Source of the DNA: Bradyrhizobium agreste
GTDB lineage: Bacteria; Pseudomonadota; Alphaproteobacteria; Rhizobiales; Xanthobacteraceae
Direction of reading: 5' to 3'
DNA length: 64,000 bases
Assembly: GCF_016031625.1 (NCBI RefSeq)
Contig: NZ_JACCHP010000011.1
Coordinates: 372,001 to 436,000, forward strand
The notes below the pieces were generated by a model. It saw only the letters and a list, made by a program, of their open reading frames with translations, was not told the DNA's origin and did no database searches. This document shows, piece by piece, positions 9,552-18,012 of this stretch (position 1 is the first letter of the stretch; every line of letters starts with the position of its first letter). The position numbers and the translations under genes were made by a program.

Positions 9552-10834
9552 GAGGCCACCTGGAGTTCGAGCGTGTCGAGCGGGACTGGCCGATCGTTCT
9601 GCACGTCGCTGAACTGGTCGAACATCGCGAGATAGTGCCGGTGCGCGCGCTCCCAGGCGACATCGTCGGGCTCGCCCCAGAGCTTGCGGTAGTCGGGCGA
9701 GCCGGGATAGGGATAGAGCGGCACCGGATCGTTGGCCCAGACGCCGGCATCCTGCATCGTGCGGCGCCAGCGCTGCACGACGGGATCGTCATCCTCGGGC
9801 ACTTCGATCAGATTGGCCTGCACGAAGGGGACGTGGCGGCGGGCTTCGACCAGCCGGTCGGCGAGCTGCTCCGTGGTCATCTTGCAGTTCTTGGCAAGGG
9901 CCGCGCGCCCTTCCACGGTGAGGCTCTCGATGCCGGCTTCGATCGAGGCGCAGCCGGCGCGCCCGAGCAGGGCGAGCATGTCGGGCTTCCACAGATCGAT
10001 CCGCGTTTGCACGCCGAACTTCAGCCCGCGCGTCGTCAAGCCTTCCAAAAGTTCGCGGTTGGGAAGGAAGATCTCGTCGATGAAGTAGACGTACTCGATG
10101 CCGTGGCGGCGCAGACGATCGATCTCGTCGAGAATGACGGCGGGCGGCCGCTTGCGATAGGCGTTGCGGAAATTCTCCTTGGCGCAGAACGTGCAGTTGT
10201 ACGGACAGCCGCGCGAGGCCTCCACCTCGGCACCCGGCGCCGTCGGCGCGGCCTCGAAGCGGTGATGATGGTGATGGTGACGCCTGATCATCTCGTCGGG
10301 CCAATCGAGCGCGGGCTGATCGCCGAACGCGACCGCCTGCGGGCCGCCATTGACCCGGAGCGACGCACCGTCGAGGAAGCACAGGCCCGGAAAGTCCCGC
10401 TCGCCATTGGCGAGACGCAGCAGGGACGCCTCGCATTCGCCCATCACGACGATGTCGACGCCGAGCTTCTTCAGGGCGGTCTTCGGCGTGGTCGAACCGT
10501 GCGGGCCGACCGCGATCAGGGTCGGCGCAAGGTCCCGCACCGCGATCGCGAGCTGCTGCGGCACGCGCAGCTCGGGCGGCGCGCAGCGCCAGAACAGGTA
10601 GGTCGGTGCGGTGGTGAAGACGATCTGGTCGGGACGGAAGGCGCGCAGCTCGGCCTCGATCTCGCGAAGCGAGAGATCGAACATATGCGCATCGAGCAGC
10701 AGCGTGTTGTGGCCGGCCGCCTTCAGATAGTGCCCGGAGATGCCGAGCTCGAGCGGCAGGTGAGGCGAGCGGCAGCCGAAATAGATGCTGCCCGAAAAAT
10801 CCCAGTTCGGATTGATGAGGGCGACCCGCGTCAT
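9548..10834 (-). CDS. B12-binding-domain-type radical SAM protein, oligosaccharide-cluster associated
   Basis: 428 residues. An N-terminal flavodoxin-like half (MTRVALINPNWDFSGSIYFG, then GHNTLLLDAH and VGPHGSTTP) resembles the cobalamin-binding domain of class B radical-SAM enzymes. The radical-SAM core carries C210-x3-C214-x2-C217 in GCPYNCTFCAKENF. After it come VYFIDEIFLPNRELLE and the IEAGIES strand typical of this class. A natural run of six histidines (residues 186-191) precedes the cluster. Such enzymes often do methylations or carbon-skeleton chemistry on sugars or lipids; the substrate here is unknown. It overlaps both neighbours by 4 bp. The ATG at 10834 was chosen because the upstream frame lies inside the epimerase gene. 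Confidence 0.87.
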   Translation of the reverse strand: MTRVALINPNWDFSGSIYFGCRSPHLPLELGISGHYLKAAGHNTLLLDAHMFDLSLREIEAELRAFRPDQIVFTTAPTYLFWRCAPPELRVPQQLAIAVRDLAPTLIAVGPHGSTTPKTALKKLGVDIVVMGECEASLLRLANGERDFPGLCFLDGASLRVNGGPQAVAFGDQPALDWPDEMIRRHHHHHHRFEAAPTAPGAEVEASRGCPYNCTFCAKENFRNAYRKRPPAVILDEIDRLRRHGIEYVYFIDEIFLPNRELLEGLTTRGLKFGVQTRIDLWKPDMLALLGRAGCASIEAGIESLTVEGRAALAKNCKMTTEQLADRLVEARRHVPFVQANLIEVPEDDDPVVQRWRRTMQDAGVWANDPVPLYPYPGSPDYRKLWGEPDDVAWERAHRHYLAMFDQFSDVQNDRPVPLDTLELQVAS

Positions 10835-11895
10835 GCCAGGGCCTCGCTTCTGTTCTGTGATCCGAAGCGGCTGTCGAGCCAGGTGTGGAGCGAGCGCAGG
10901 CCGTCGGCGAGAGGCATTTGCGGCGTCCAGCCGAGCGCGGTGGCGAGCGCCCGCGTGTCGGTCACGTACCAGGGCTGATCGCCCGGTCGCCAGTCCGCAA
11001 AGCGATAGCTGACCTTGCGGCCCGTCAGCTCGGTGATGCGGTCGATCAACTCGAGCAGGCTGACCGCATTGGCCGGACCGCCGCCGAGATTGAAGACGCG
11101 CCCGCGGGCCAGCGCGATGTGGTCGAGCGCCGCGAGCCAGGCGCTCACCGCATCCGACACGTGCAGCGCGTCGCGGACCTGCTTGCCGTCGCCATAGATC
11201 GTCAGCGGATTGCCGCTTATGGCGCTGAGCAGGAAGTGCGCGATCCAGCCCTGGTCCTCGGTGCCGAATTGCCGCGGCCCGTAGATGCAGCTCATGCGCA
11301 TCACCACGGTCTGCAGTCCGAACACCCGGGCATAATCGTGGACGTATTGATCGGCGGTGCCCTTGGAGCATCCATAGGGGCTGTAGAAATCCAGCGGTGC
11401 GTTCTCCGAGATGCCGCCAGCGAGCAGATCATTGGCCGGCGTGTAGCGGCGGCCGGTCAGCGCGATCTCGCTGTCCTCGATCAGGCGCCCGTAGACCTTG
11501 TTGGTCGAGGCGAAGATCACCGGAGCCGAGGCGTTGTGCAGGCGGACGGCTTCGAGCACATTCAGCGTGCCGCGCGCATTGATCTCGAAATCGGCCGAGG
11601 GATCGCTGACACTGTCGGTGACGGCGACCTGGGCCGCGAGGTGCAGCACGGCCCGCGCCTCGCGCACAGCGTCGATCACCGGAATGGGGTCGCGGATATC
11701 GGCCAATGTGATGGTGACGCGGTCGCCATGCCAGGATTTCAGCCATTGCGCGTTCTCGCGCACGCCGGCGCGGGCAAGATTGTCCAGCACCAGCACGCGG
11801 TCGCCGCGCTCGGCGAGACGGTCGGCGAGATTGCAGCCGATGAAGCCGCAGCCGCCGGTGACCAGGACGGGTCTGTAGTCTTGCTCACTCATCAC
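10831..11895 (-). CDS. NAD-dependent sugar epimerase, CDP-paratose 2-epimerase-like
   Basis: 354 residues of an extended SDR. The NAD motif GGCGFIG lies near the N-terminus, AQVAVTDSVSDP in the first half, and the active-site segment SPYGCSKGTADQYV (Y-x3-K) is followed by RMSCIYGPRQFGTEDQGW. These last two are the hallmark of the CDP-paratose/tyvelose 2-epimerase subgroup, though many members of it act on other NDP-sugars. It would make an unusual hexose for the cluster product. It overlaps the upstream epimerase by 4 bp and the radical-SAM gene by 4 bp. Confidence 0.87.
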   Translation of the reverse strand: MMSEQDYRPVLVTGGCGFIGCNLADRLAERGDRVLVLDNLARAGVRENAQWLKSWHGDRVTITLADIRDPIPVIDAVREARAVLHLAAQVAVTDSVSDPSADFEINARGTLNVLEAVRLHNASAPVIFASTNKVYGRLIEDSEIALTGRRYTPANDLLAGGISENAPLDFYSPYGCSKGTADQYVHDYARVFGLQTVVMRMSCIYGPRQFGTEDQGWIAHFLLSAISGNPLTIYGDGKQVRDALHVSDAVSAWLAALDHIALARGRVFNLGGGPANAVSLLELIDRITELTGRKVSYRFADWRPGDQPWYVTDTRALATALGWTPQMPLADGLRSLHTWLDSRFGSQNRSEALA

Positions 11896-13004
11896 GCAAC
11901 CAACCCTCGTTGCAGCAGCTCACGCGTCGCCCGCTCCGCCTGATCGTCGGCGATCTGGTCGGCGAGGTACCCGGCGAGCTCTTCAAGGCCGTTCTTGAAC
12001 GCGACATGCGGCTCGAAGCCGAGCAGGTCGCGTGATTTGCCGATGTCGGCAAAGCAGTGGCGGATGTCGCCGGCACGGTATTTCCGCGTGATCTCGGCAG
12101 CGATCTCCCGCCGTCCCATCACCTCAGCCAGATCCTCGGCCACCGACAGGATGGTGCGGCTTTGGCCCGAGCCGACGTTGAAGACGTCCTGGCTATGCTC
12201 GGATTCGAGCGCCATGCGGCAGGCGCGGGCGACGTCGTGCACGTGGACGAAATCGCGCCGCTGCAGGCCGTCCTCGAAGACGAGCGGCGGCCGACCGTTG
12301 AGCAGCCGCGCGGCGAAGATGGCCAACACGCCGGTATAGGGATTCGACAGCGCTTGCCGTGGACCGAACACGTTGAAGAAGCGCAAGGCGACGGTCGGAA
12401 TGCCGTAGGCTTTGCCTGTGATCAGGCTCATGCGCTCCTGCGCATATTTGTTCAGCGCGTAGATCGAGCTCAACGACGGCTGCTTGGTCTCAGGCGTGGG
12501 CACGGGATCGAGCGCATGGCCTGCATGATCCCGCAACTCCCACTCTCCCTGGCGAAGCTGCGCGATCGGCCGTTCGTCGCAAGCGACGACGTTGCCGACG
12601 GCATCGCGATAGAGGCCTTCGCCGTAGATGCTCATCGATGACGCCACCACCAGACGTGCGACCGGTCGCTTGGCCAGCGCCTGCAGCAGCACGGCGGTGC
12701 CGAGCTCGTTGGCCCGGACATAGGGCTCGATGTCGTACATGCTCTGGCCGACGCCGACGGCTGAGGCGAGATGCAGCACCATGTCGGCGCCGCGCAAGGC
12801 CTGTTCGACGGCCGCAGCATCGGTGACGTCGGCAACCACGAGCTCAGCGTCCTCGGCGAGATAGGCAGGCCGCTGACGGTTGCCGCCATGGACCTGCGGA
12901 GATAGATTGTCGAGAAGTCGGACCTCGTAGCCGGCCGCAAGCAGCACGTCGGCCGTGTGCGAACCGATGAATCCCGCGCCCCCAGTCATCAATACTCGCG
13001 TCAT
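11892..13004 (-). CDS. NAD-dependent epimerase/dehydratase (extended SDR), first gene of operon
   Basis: 370 residues. GGAGFIGSH at the N-terminus binds NAD. SSMSIYGEG and the SIYALNKYAQE segment give the catalytic S and Y-x3-K. RFFNVFGPRQALSNPYTGV and the QRRDFVHVHDVA segment are typical of the UDP-glucose 4-epimerase / dTDP-rhamnose 4-epimerase branch. An insertion around YRDAVGNVVACDERP, between the Ser and Tyr, is found in some 4-epimerases of cell-surface sugar clusters. The substrate cannot be fixed. It is the first gene of the 13004-4030 operon, whose promoter region holds one copy of the shared 20-bp element. Confidence 0.86.
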   Translation of the reverse strand: MTRVLMTGGAGFIGSHTADVLLAAGYEVRLLDNLSPQVHGGNRQRPAYLAEDAELVVADVTDAAAVEQALRGADMVLHLASAVGVGQSMYDIEPYVRANELGTAVLLQALAKRPVARLVVASSMSIYGEGLYRDAVGNVVACDERPIAQLRQGEWELRDHAGHALDPVPTPETKQPSLSSIYALNKYAQERMSLITGKAYGIPTVALRFFNVFGPRQALSNPYTGVLAIFAARLLNGRPPLVFEDGLQRRDFVHVHDVARACRMALESEHSQDVFNVGSGQSRTILSVAEDLAEVMGRREIAAEITRKYRAGDIRHCFADIGKSRDLLGFEPHVAFKNGLEELAGYLADQIADDQAERATRELLQRGLVA

Positions 13005-13117
13005 TCACCGCTCCGTGCCGCATGGAACCGATCCGTGCGGGACCGGTCGATGATGAGAGTTGAAGCGCGCCTTTGCTTGGTCGGGCGACCTGCGCGCCAG
13101 TCACGTCTGGAGGTTAG

Positions 13118-13142
13118 AAGCGGTGCAAGGAATGTTCGTTCC
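13118..13142 (-). promoter_or_regulatory. EcfG-like promoter element upstream of the first sugar operon
   Basis: Read on the minus strand, GGAAC (13142-13138) is followed after 16 bp by GCTT, that is GGAAC-N18-TT, which fits the general-stress ECF sigma (EcfG/RpoE2) pattern of Alphaproteobacteria, although the usual CGTT is GCTT here. The first 20 bases differ at only two positions from the element in front of the inositol-phosphate synthase operon. Transcription would start near 13108, about 100 bp before the first ATG. Confidence 0.55.
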
Positions 13143-13171
13143 TACGAAACCTACAAACGAAAGTTTCTCTA

Positions 13172-13192
13172 ACCTGGATCAATAACCCAGGT
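13172..13192 (-). terminator. Possible hairpin downstream of deoB
   Basis: ACCTGG (13172-13177) and CCAGGT (13187-13192) form a 6-bp stem with a 9-nt loop just after the deoB stop codon. It could end transcription of the upper operon before the promoter of the lower one. There is no clear U-run, so this is weak. Confidence 0.3.
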
Positions 13193-13201
13193 GAATCCCG
13201 G

Positions 13202-14407
13202 CTAGAAATTCGCGCCATGAAGCGGCGCCGGCAGGTCGAGATGTCGTGCAACGGTCGCACCGATGTCGGCAAAGCCGGCGCGTCGGCCGATCGGCGCCGT
13301 CGACTGCGCGGTCCACGCCAGGATCGGGATCTGCTCGCGCGTATGATCGGAGCCGCTCCAGGTCGGATCGCAGCCATGATCGGCGGTGACGATGAGAAGA
13401 TCGTCGCTTCGCAGCCGGCTCAGCAGCTCGGGGAGGCGGGCATCGAAAGCTTCGAGCGCGGCCGCGTAGCCGGGGACGTCGCGGCGGTGGCCGTAGAGCG
13501 TGTCAAAATCGATGAAGTTCGCGAACAGAAGCCCGCCTTCGGCAAGGCCTTTCAGCCCATCGAGCGTGGCATCGAAAAGCGCCGCATTGCCGTCGCCGCG
13601 CAGGTTTCGCCCGGTGCCGCGATGAGCGAAGATGTCGTCGATCTTTCCGATCGTCACGATGTCGCGGCCGGCAGTTTCTGCAAGGTTGAGGATGGTTCGC
13701 TCGGGCGGCGGAACGGAGAAATCGCGCCGGTGCGAGCTGCGCTTGAAGTTGTCCGCGTTCGTTCCGACGAACGGACGCGCGATGACGCGGCCGATGTTCA
13801 AGGGATCGACCAGCCGCCTCGCGACCGTGCAGACGTTGTAGAGCCGCTTGAGCCCGAACGTCTCCTCGTGCGCCGCGATCTGGAACACGCTGTCGGCCGA
13901 GGTGTAGCAGATCGGCTCGCCACTGCGCATGTGGCGCTCGCCGAATTCGGCGATGATGTCGGTGCCGGAAGCGTGGCAATTGCCGAGGATGCCGGGCAGT
14001 CCGGCTTGTTCGCACAGCTTCTCGACGAGAGCGCGCGGGAAGCAGGGTTGGATCTTGGGAAAATAGCCCCAGTCGAACGCGACGGGCACGCCGGCGATCT
14101 CCCAATGACCGGACGGCGTGTCCTTGCCCCTCGATATCTCGCTGGCGCATCCATAGCGCGCATGTTGTGTCGGGCCGTCGAGCCCGGGCGGGACGCGCCC
14201 CGTCGCAAGGCGGCAGGCCTCTCCAAGACCGAGCGCCACGAGATTGGGAAGGCGCAGCGGGCCCTCCCGTTGCGGACTATTGGCACGCCCGGCCATGCAC
14301 AGATCCGCGATGTGGCCGACGGTGTCGGCACCTTCGTCGCCGTAATTGGCAGCGTCAGGCGCCGCCCCGATACCAACGGAATCCATCACCAGGATCAGGG
14401 CACGCAT
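13202..14407 (-). CDS. deoB: Phosphopentomutase
   Basis: 401 residues, normal DeoB length. The alkaline-phosphatase-superfamily metal site starts at MDSVGIGAAPDA. The phosphorylated-Thr loop is KDTPSGHWE, DFDTLYGHRRD holds a further metal-site segment, and TADHGCDPTWSGSDHTREQ contributes the last metal ligands. The enzyme interconverts ribose-1-phosphate (or deoxyribose-1-phosphate) and ribose-5-phosphate. Here it is the last gene of the operon that begins with inositol-phosphate synthase, and its ATG overlaps the glycoside hydrolase gene by 13 bp, so it is probably recruited to feed pentose-1-phosphate into sugar-nucleotide synthesis rather than to salvage nucleosides. No nucleoside salvage gene is nearby. 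Confidence 0.93.
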   Translation of the reverse strand: MRALILVMDSVGIGAAPDAANYGDEGADTVGHIADLCMAGRANSPQREGPLRLPNLVALGLGEACRLATGRVPPGLDGPTQHARYGCASEISRGKDTPSGHWEIAGVPVAFDWGYFPKIQPCFPRALVEKLCEQAGLPGILGNCHASGTDIIAEFGERHMRSGEPICYTSADSVFQIAAHEETFGLKRLYNVCTVARRLVDPLNIGRVIARPFVGTNADNFKRSSHRRDFSVPPPERTILNLAETAGRDIVTIGKIDDIFAHRGTGRNLRGDGNAALFDATLDGLKGLAEGGLLFANFIDFDTLYGHRRDVPGYAAALEAFDARLPELLSRLRSDDLLIVTADHGCDPTWSGSDHTREQIPILAWTAQSTAPIGRRAGFADIGATVARHLDLPAPLHGANF

Positions 14408-15345
14408 GTCGGCTCCCTGATCGGTGGGGAGGCGCCAGTAGAGGAGGTGAGACCGGTCTTCGTGCAGTACCGCTCGACCATCTGCGCGCAGAAATCGGCG
14501 AACTCGTTCACGTCGAGCGGTGGGCTGGTGTGATGCGGTTCGAGACCGCGGTGTTCCGGCGTGAAGCAGAACGTCACGGTGACCTCGAACTCGGCCAGCG
14601 CATCCATCTGGCGGTCGAACCAGTCCAGTGCGTTGGGGCGGAAGCTGTCGGCCCATGACAGGCCGGTCCGCAAGTGCCTCACGCCGAACCGCCGCATCCA
14701 GCGCACGGCGTCATCGAGACGATGGTCCTCGAAATGAAACCACTGGCACAGGCCCATGTCGGCGGCATATTGGCCGAACAGCTCCGCTGCGGCTTTCGGG
14801 GTTCCATCCTCGCGCAGCAGGCCCATGTGAAAATGCCTGTAATAGGAGGACCCCTCCGCCTCCTTGTGCCGGGTGGTCGCCTCCCAGGCCGAAGGGAGAT
14901 CATAGAGGCTGTACCAGTGGATCCGCGGCGCGCGGCCGATCAGAAGATCGGCGGTGCGCGACAGACCCCAGGCCTGCACCTCCTCGGCGCCGAACGAGGA
15001 GACTCCGACCTCGGTCACCCAGACCGGGAGCGAGGTGACAGCCTTGATCTCGTCGATCTTGGCCGGCCATTCTCCGATCTGCCATAAATTCCAGTCGAGC
15101 GGAAAGCCGTGCACGGCAACGGCGTCGACGTGATCGAGCACGCCGCGCGCCTGCATGGTGCGCATGAAGGACGGGTCGATCGGCGAGATGCCGCCGAGCA
15201 CCCGCGGCAAGGTCGGATGCGCGCTGCGGATGGCCTTTCCGGCCGCGAGCGCGAGGTCTGCGAACATCGTCCAGTCCGGGTCGATCAGCAGGTCCCAATG
15301 CGATTTGTTGTTGGGCTCGTTCCAGATCTTGGCCGCCTCGATCAT
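14395..15345 (-). CDS. Glycoside hydrolase, clan GH-A (beta-xylosidase/GH39-like), apparently permuted barrel
   Basis: 316 residues. The acid/base glutamate motif IWNEPN lies at the very N-terminus (E10). The nucleophile-type strand VWVTEVGVSSFG follows (E112), then IHWYSLYDLP and the MGLLREDGTPK segment that normally ends such proteins. Residues ~198-292 (MGLCQWFHFEDHRLDDAVRW, GVRHLRTGLSWADS, VTVTFCFTPEHRG) look like the first strands of a TIM barrel, so the order appears to be beta4-8 then beta1-3. No signal peptide is seen, so it would act in the cytoplasm, perhaps trimming or transglycosylating an intermediate. Its ATG overlaps the methyltransferase stop by 4 bp. Confidence 0.75.
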   Translation of the reverse strand: MIEAAKIWNEPNNKSHWDLLIDPDWTMFADLALAAGKAIRSAHPTLPRVLGGISPIDPSFMRTMQARGVLDHVDAVAVHGFPLDWNLWQIGEWPAKIDEIKAVTSLPVWVTEVGVSSFGAEEVQAWGLSRTADLLIGRAPRIHWYSLYDLPSAWEATTRHKEAEGSSYYRHFHMGLLREDGTPKAAAELFGQYAADMGLCQWFHFEDHRLDDAVRWMRRFGVRHLRTGLSWADSFRPNALDWFDRQMDALAEFEVTVTFCFTPEHRGLEPHHTSPPLDVNEFADFCAQMVERYCTKTGLTSSTGASPPIREPTCVP

Positions 15346-16109
15346 CGGCTCGCCTCCCGTGACGGATAGACCGGCCCGTCAGCCTGCGGCCGCGTCGTGC
15401 GCTTGCACAGATAGACTTCCTCCTCCGGATGGGCCGCGATGGCAAAGCCGGCGCTGCGCAGCATGGCTTCGACGCAGGCGCGATTGGGCACCCACCAATT
15501 GGTGGGGTCGTCGGCATATTTGTGCTCGACGAAGTGCAGCTTCGGATAGCCGGGCGAATCGAACTGGTCGGTGGTCCAGAAGTCGTAGTTCTTCTCGATC
15601 GCCTCGATCCGGCTGTCGCCGCGCAGCATCGACTGGAACAGCAGGAGATCGCCGGCGACGTGCTCATGGATCAGGTCCAGCGCCAACAGCGGGTGTCGCA
15701 GGTGATAGAGCACGCCCATGAAGATCACGAGGTCGAACTTCTCGCGGAGCTGTCCGACATCATAGGCCGACATCTTGCGGAATTCGATCCTGAGCCCGTT
15801 CACCTCGGCCGCGAAGCGGGCCTGGGCCAGATATTCTTCTTCGGTGTCGAGGCCGAGCACTCGCTCGGCGCCGCGCCGTTTCATCTCCATGGCGTAAAAG
15901 CCGGCATTGCAGCCGATATCGAGCACGGTCTTGCCTTCGAGCCGGTCCGGGATGATGCCGGAGAAGCGCTGCCACTTCACATTGGGATAATCGCCGAGAA
16001 AGTGCGACGGCGCGGTCGGCACGCCCTTGAGATCGAGATTGTGAAACCATGGCCCCAGCGCATCGACGCGCTGGCGGATTTCCTCGCGGGAGAGGGCCCC
16101 TCTGGTCAT
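15342..16109 (-). CDS. SAM-dependent methyltransferase (sugar-cluster type)
   Basis: 255 residues. SAM motif I is VLDIGCNAGFYAMEMKRRGA followed by VLGLD; motif IV is FDLVIFMGVLYHLRHP. The N-terminus (GPWFHNLDLKGVPTAPSHFL) and the C-terminal HKYADDPTNWWVPN segment place it with a class of methyltransferases found in oligosaccharide clusters; I recall a named uncharacterised family of this kind but cannot verify it. It would O-methylate a sugar or carboxyl group. The ATG at 16109 overlaps the nucleotidyltransferase stop by 4 bp, and its stop overlaps the hydrolase ATG by 4 bp. Confidence 0.85.
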   Translation of the reverse strand: MTRGALSREEIRQRVDALGPWFHNLDLKGVPTAPSHFLGDYPNVKWQRFSGIIPDRLEGKTVLDIGCNAGFYAMEMKRRGAERVLGLDTEEEYLAQARFAAEVNGLRIEFRKMSAYDVGQLREKFDLVIFMGVLYHLRHPLLALDLIHEHVAGDLLLFQSMLRGDSRIEAIEKNYDFWTTDQFDSPGYPKLHFVEHKYADDPTNWWVPNRACVEAMLRSAGFAIAAHPEEEVYLCKRTTRPQADGPVYPSREASR

Positions 16110-16906
16110 GCAATCGCTCCGTTGTTCGCTGGGACCGGGCGGGCCCCGTCCGATGAGGCGCGGGCCTGCAACTTGGAACGGCCCTCGGCGCTCTCGGCGA
16201 GCAGGGCCATGGCCGTGCGATAGCCGTCGATGGTGCCGACATCGACGTAGGATTCGCCGGCCTTGACGCCGATGCCGTTGCCGCCGGCCGAAAGATAGGC
16301 ATTGACCAGCGTCCCGAAATATTCGTCGCGGCGTTCGCGAGCGTGCCACAGCGACTGGAGCTGGCGGAAGCCGCGCGCCGACATCTTGAAAGCACCCCAG
16401 ATCCAGCGCGAGCTTGCATTTGGCTGCTTGACCTGGATCTTCGTCACCTGCTCGCCGTCCAGCACGACCGCATCGAAGAATTCGGGGTGCTCGACCGGGA
16501 ACAGCAGGAACGAGAGATCTGCCTCGGGCAGCGACTGCAGGGCCGCCTTGGGAAACCAGACCGTGTCGGGCAGGCCGACCATGACGTCCTCGTGCTGCCC
16601 GACGACGGTGCTTGCCCTGAACACGGCATCGCACAGGCCGGAGGCGTCGGGTTGCACGACATAAGCGAGCTCCGCGCTGCCGTAATGGTCGCCGAAATAT
16701 TCGAGGATGTCGGACTTGCCGGGCGAGATCACGAAGCAGATCTTGTCGGCGCCGCCGAGGATGAGGCGCTCCAGCAGATATTCGGAGACCGCGCAGGGGC
16801 GGTCGGTACCGTCGTCATGCCGGCTCCCGACCGGCAGCAATTCCTTTGAGAAGGCGAGCGGCTGGATACGGCTGCCACGGCCCGCGGCCGGAACGATGCC
16901 CCACAT
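16106..16906 (-). CDS. Sugar-phosphate nucleotidyltransferase
   Basis: 266 residues of the GT-A-like nucleotidyltransferase fold. The glycine-rich NTP loop is VPAAGRGSRIQPLAFSKELL. VMVGLPDTVWFP contains the metal-binding Asp, and a VGTIDGYRTAM segment near the C-terminus resembles glucose-1-phosphate thymidylyl/uridylyltransferases. It would make an NDP-sugar from a sugar-1-phosphate. The nucleotide preference is not readable. Position between a glycosyltransferase and a methyltransferase, with a 2-bp gap to the former, supports activation of the sugar used in this locus, possibly a pentose-1-phosphate from DeoB (inference). Confidence 0.87.
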   Translation of the reverse strand: MWGIVPAAGRGSRIQPLAFSKELLPVGSRHDDGTDRPCAVSEYLLERLILGGADKICFVISPGKSDILEYFGDHYGSAELAYVVQPDASGLCDAVFRASTVVGQHEDVMVGLPDTVWFPKAALQSLPEADLSFLLFPVEHPEFFDAVVLDGEQVTKIQVKQPNASSRWIWGAFKMSARGFRQLQSLWHARERRDEYFGTLVNAYLSAGGNGIGVKAGESYVDVGTIDGYRTAMALLAESAEGRSKLQARASSDGARPVPANNGAIA

Positions 16907-16908
16907 GA

Positions 16909-18012
16909 TCAGGCCTCCTCGATTTGTTGCCGGCTGACCCGGCTCGACGTCGTCTGCTCGATCATCGAGATCAGTTCGCGGGCGCGCTTGTCGGATGTGT
17001 GCTGGTCCATGGTGCGGTCATAGGCGCGCCGCGCCATGCGCCTGAGCTCGGCATCCGGCATCGCGAGCGCGGCGAGCGCGTCGTGCTCGTCGCGTGCGAT
17101 CAGGATCTCCTCTCGCGGCGTGAAGAAGTCGGCTATTCCGGGCCAGTCGTCGCTCAGCAGCGGGACTCCGCAGGCCGCGGCCTCGAACAGCCGGCCGGAT
17201 GGGCACCAGCCCATCTCCGCCATGGCTCGGCGGGTGACGTTGAGCGTCAGCCGCGATGAGGCAAAGAACGGCGCGTGCTCTGACGGCGGCAGGTGCCGCA
17301 CGAAATAGATGTTGGGCGACCACGGGAAATCGTCCGGATACTGCGCGCCGCCGATCAGGAAGCGGAGATCCTTGCGCGCCAGCGCGGGCGCGACGAAGAG
17401 CGCCTCGAGCGGGCGCTGGCGGTCTTCGGAGTAGGTGCCGAGATAGGACAAGTCGGCGCGATAATGCGGCTGCGGCGTGACCGGATGGTGGATGTCTGTG
17501 TCGACATGCCCATAAAGCGGCCGTGTCTCTCTCGCCCCGAGCCTGTTTCGGAATTCGTCCGCAACGTGAGGCCCGCCGGTAAAGCTGAGCACCAGCGCGA
17601 AGTCCCGCAGGCCGCGGGGGCCGATATAGGGGACAGATTCGCCGGCGGTGAGCTTTGCCAGCGTGACCGGCGTATCGAGGTCGTAGAACACGGGAACAGC
17701 ACGCCCCTCGGCGAGGATCAGCTCGGTTGCGGCGATCGCATCGGGACAATAGGAGGTCACGATCGCAACGTCGGCCTCACGGACCTCCGCGCTTGCCGCC
17801 TGCCGCACATCGTCCCAGTTCGCGAACAGGCGGAGCACGCCGCCCGGCAATTCGTAGAGATCGCGGGCACCGGCATAATAGGGAACGTCGCGCTCGAAGA
17901 AGACGACGCTGTGCCCGGAACGTGCGAGATGCTTGCAGAGGCCGCGCCACAAGGTGGCGTGGCCGTTGCCCCAGGACGAGGAGATTGTCAGGCCGAAGAT
18001 GACGATCTTCAC
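16909..18012 (-). CDS. CgeB-like glycosyltransferase (SWGNGHAT subgroup, copy 2)
   Basis: 367 residues, GTG start at 18012 overlapping the upstream phosphatase stop by 4 bp (GTGA). It begins MKIVIFGLTISSSWGNGHAT, carries FFERDVPYYAG, FYDLDTPVTLAK, LSFTGGP and YLGTYSEDRQRPLEAL, and ends with the donor loop CPSGRLFEAAACGVPLLSDD. All of these are shared with the enzyme at 5106-6230, so the two are paralogues divided between the two operons. Related proteins are annotated as spore-protein CgeB-like glycosyltransferases. A duplicated step, or addition of the same type of residue at two positions, is possible. Confidence 0.85.
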   Translation of the reverse strand: MKIVIFGLTISSSWGNGHATLWRGLCKHLARSGHSVVFFERDVPYYAGARDLYELPGGVLRLFANWDDVRQAASAEVREADVAIVTSYCPDAIAATELILAEGRAVPVFYDLDTPVTLAKLTAGESVPYIGPRGLRDFALVLSFTGGPHVADEFRNRLGARETRPLYGHVDTDIHHPVTPQPHYRADLSYLGTYSEDRQRPLEALFVAPALARKDLRFLIGGAQYPDDFPWSPNIYFVRHLPPSEHAPFFASSRLTLNVTRRAMAEMGWCPSGRLFEAAACGVPLLSDDWPGIADFFTPREEILIARDEHDALAALAMPDAELRRMARRAYDRTMDQHTSDKRARELISMIEQTTSSRVSRQQIEEA

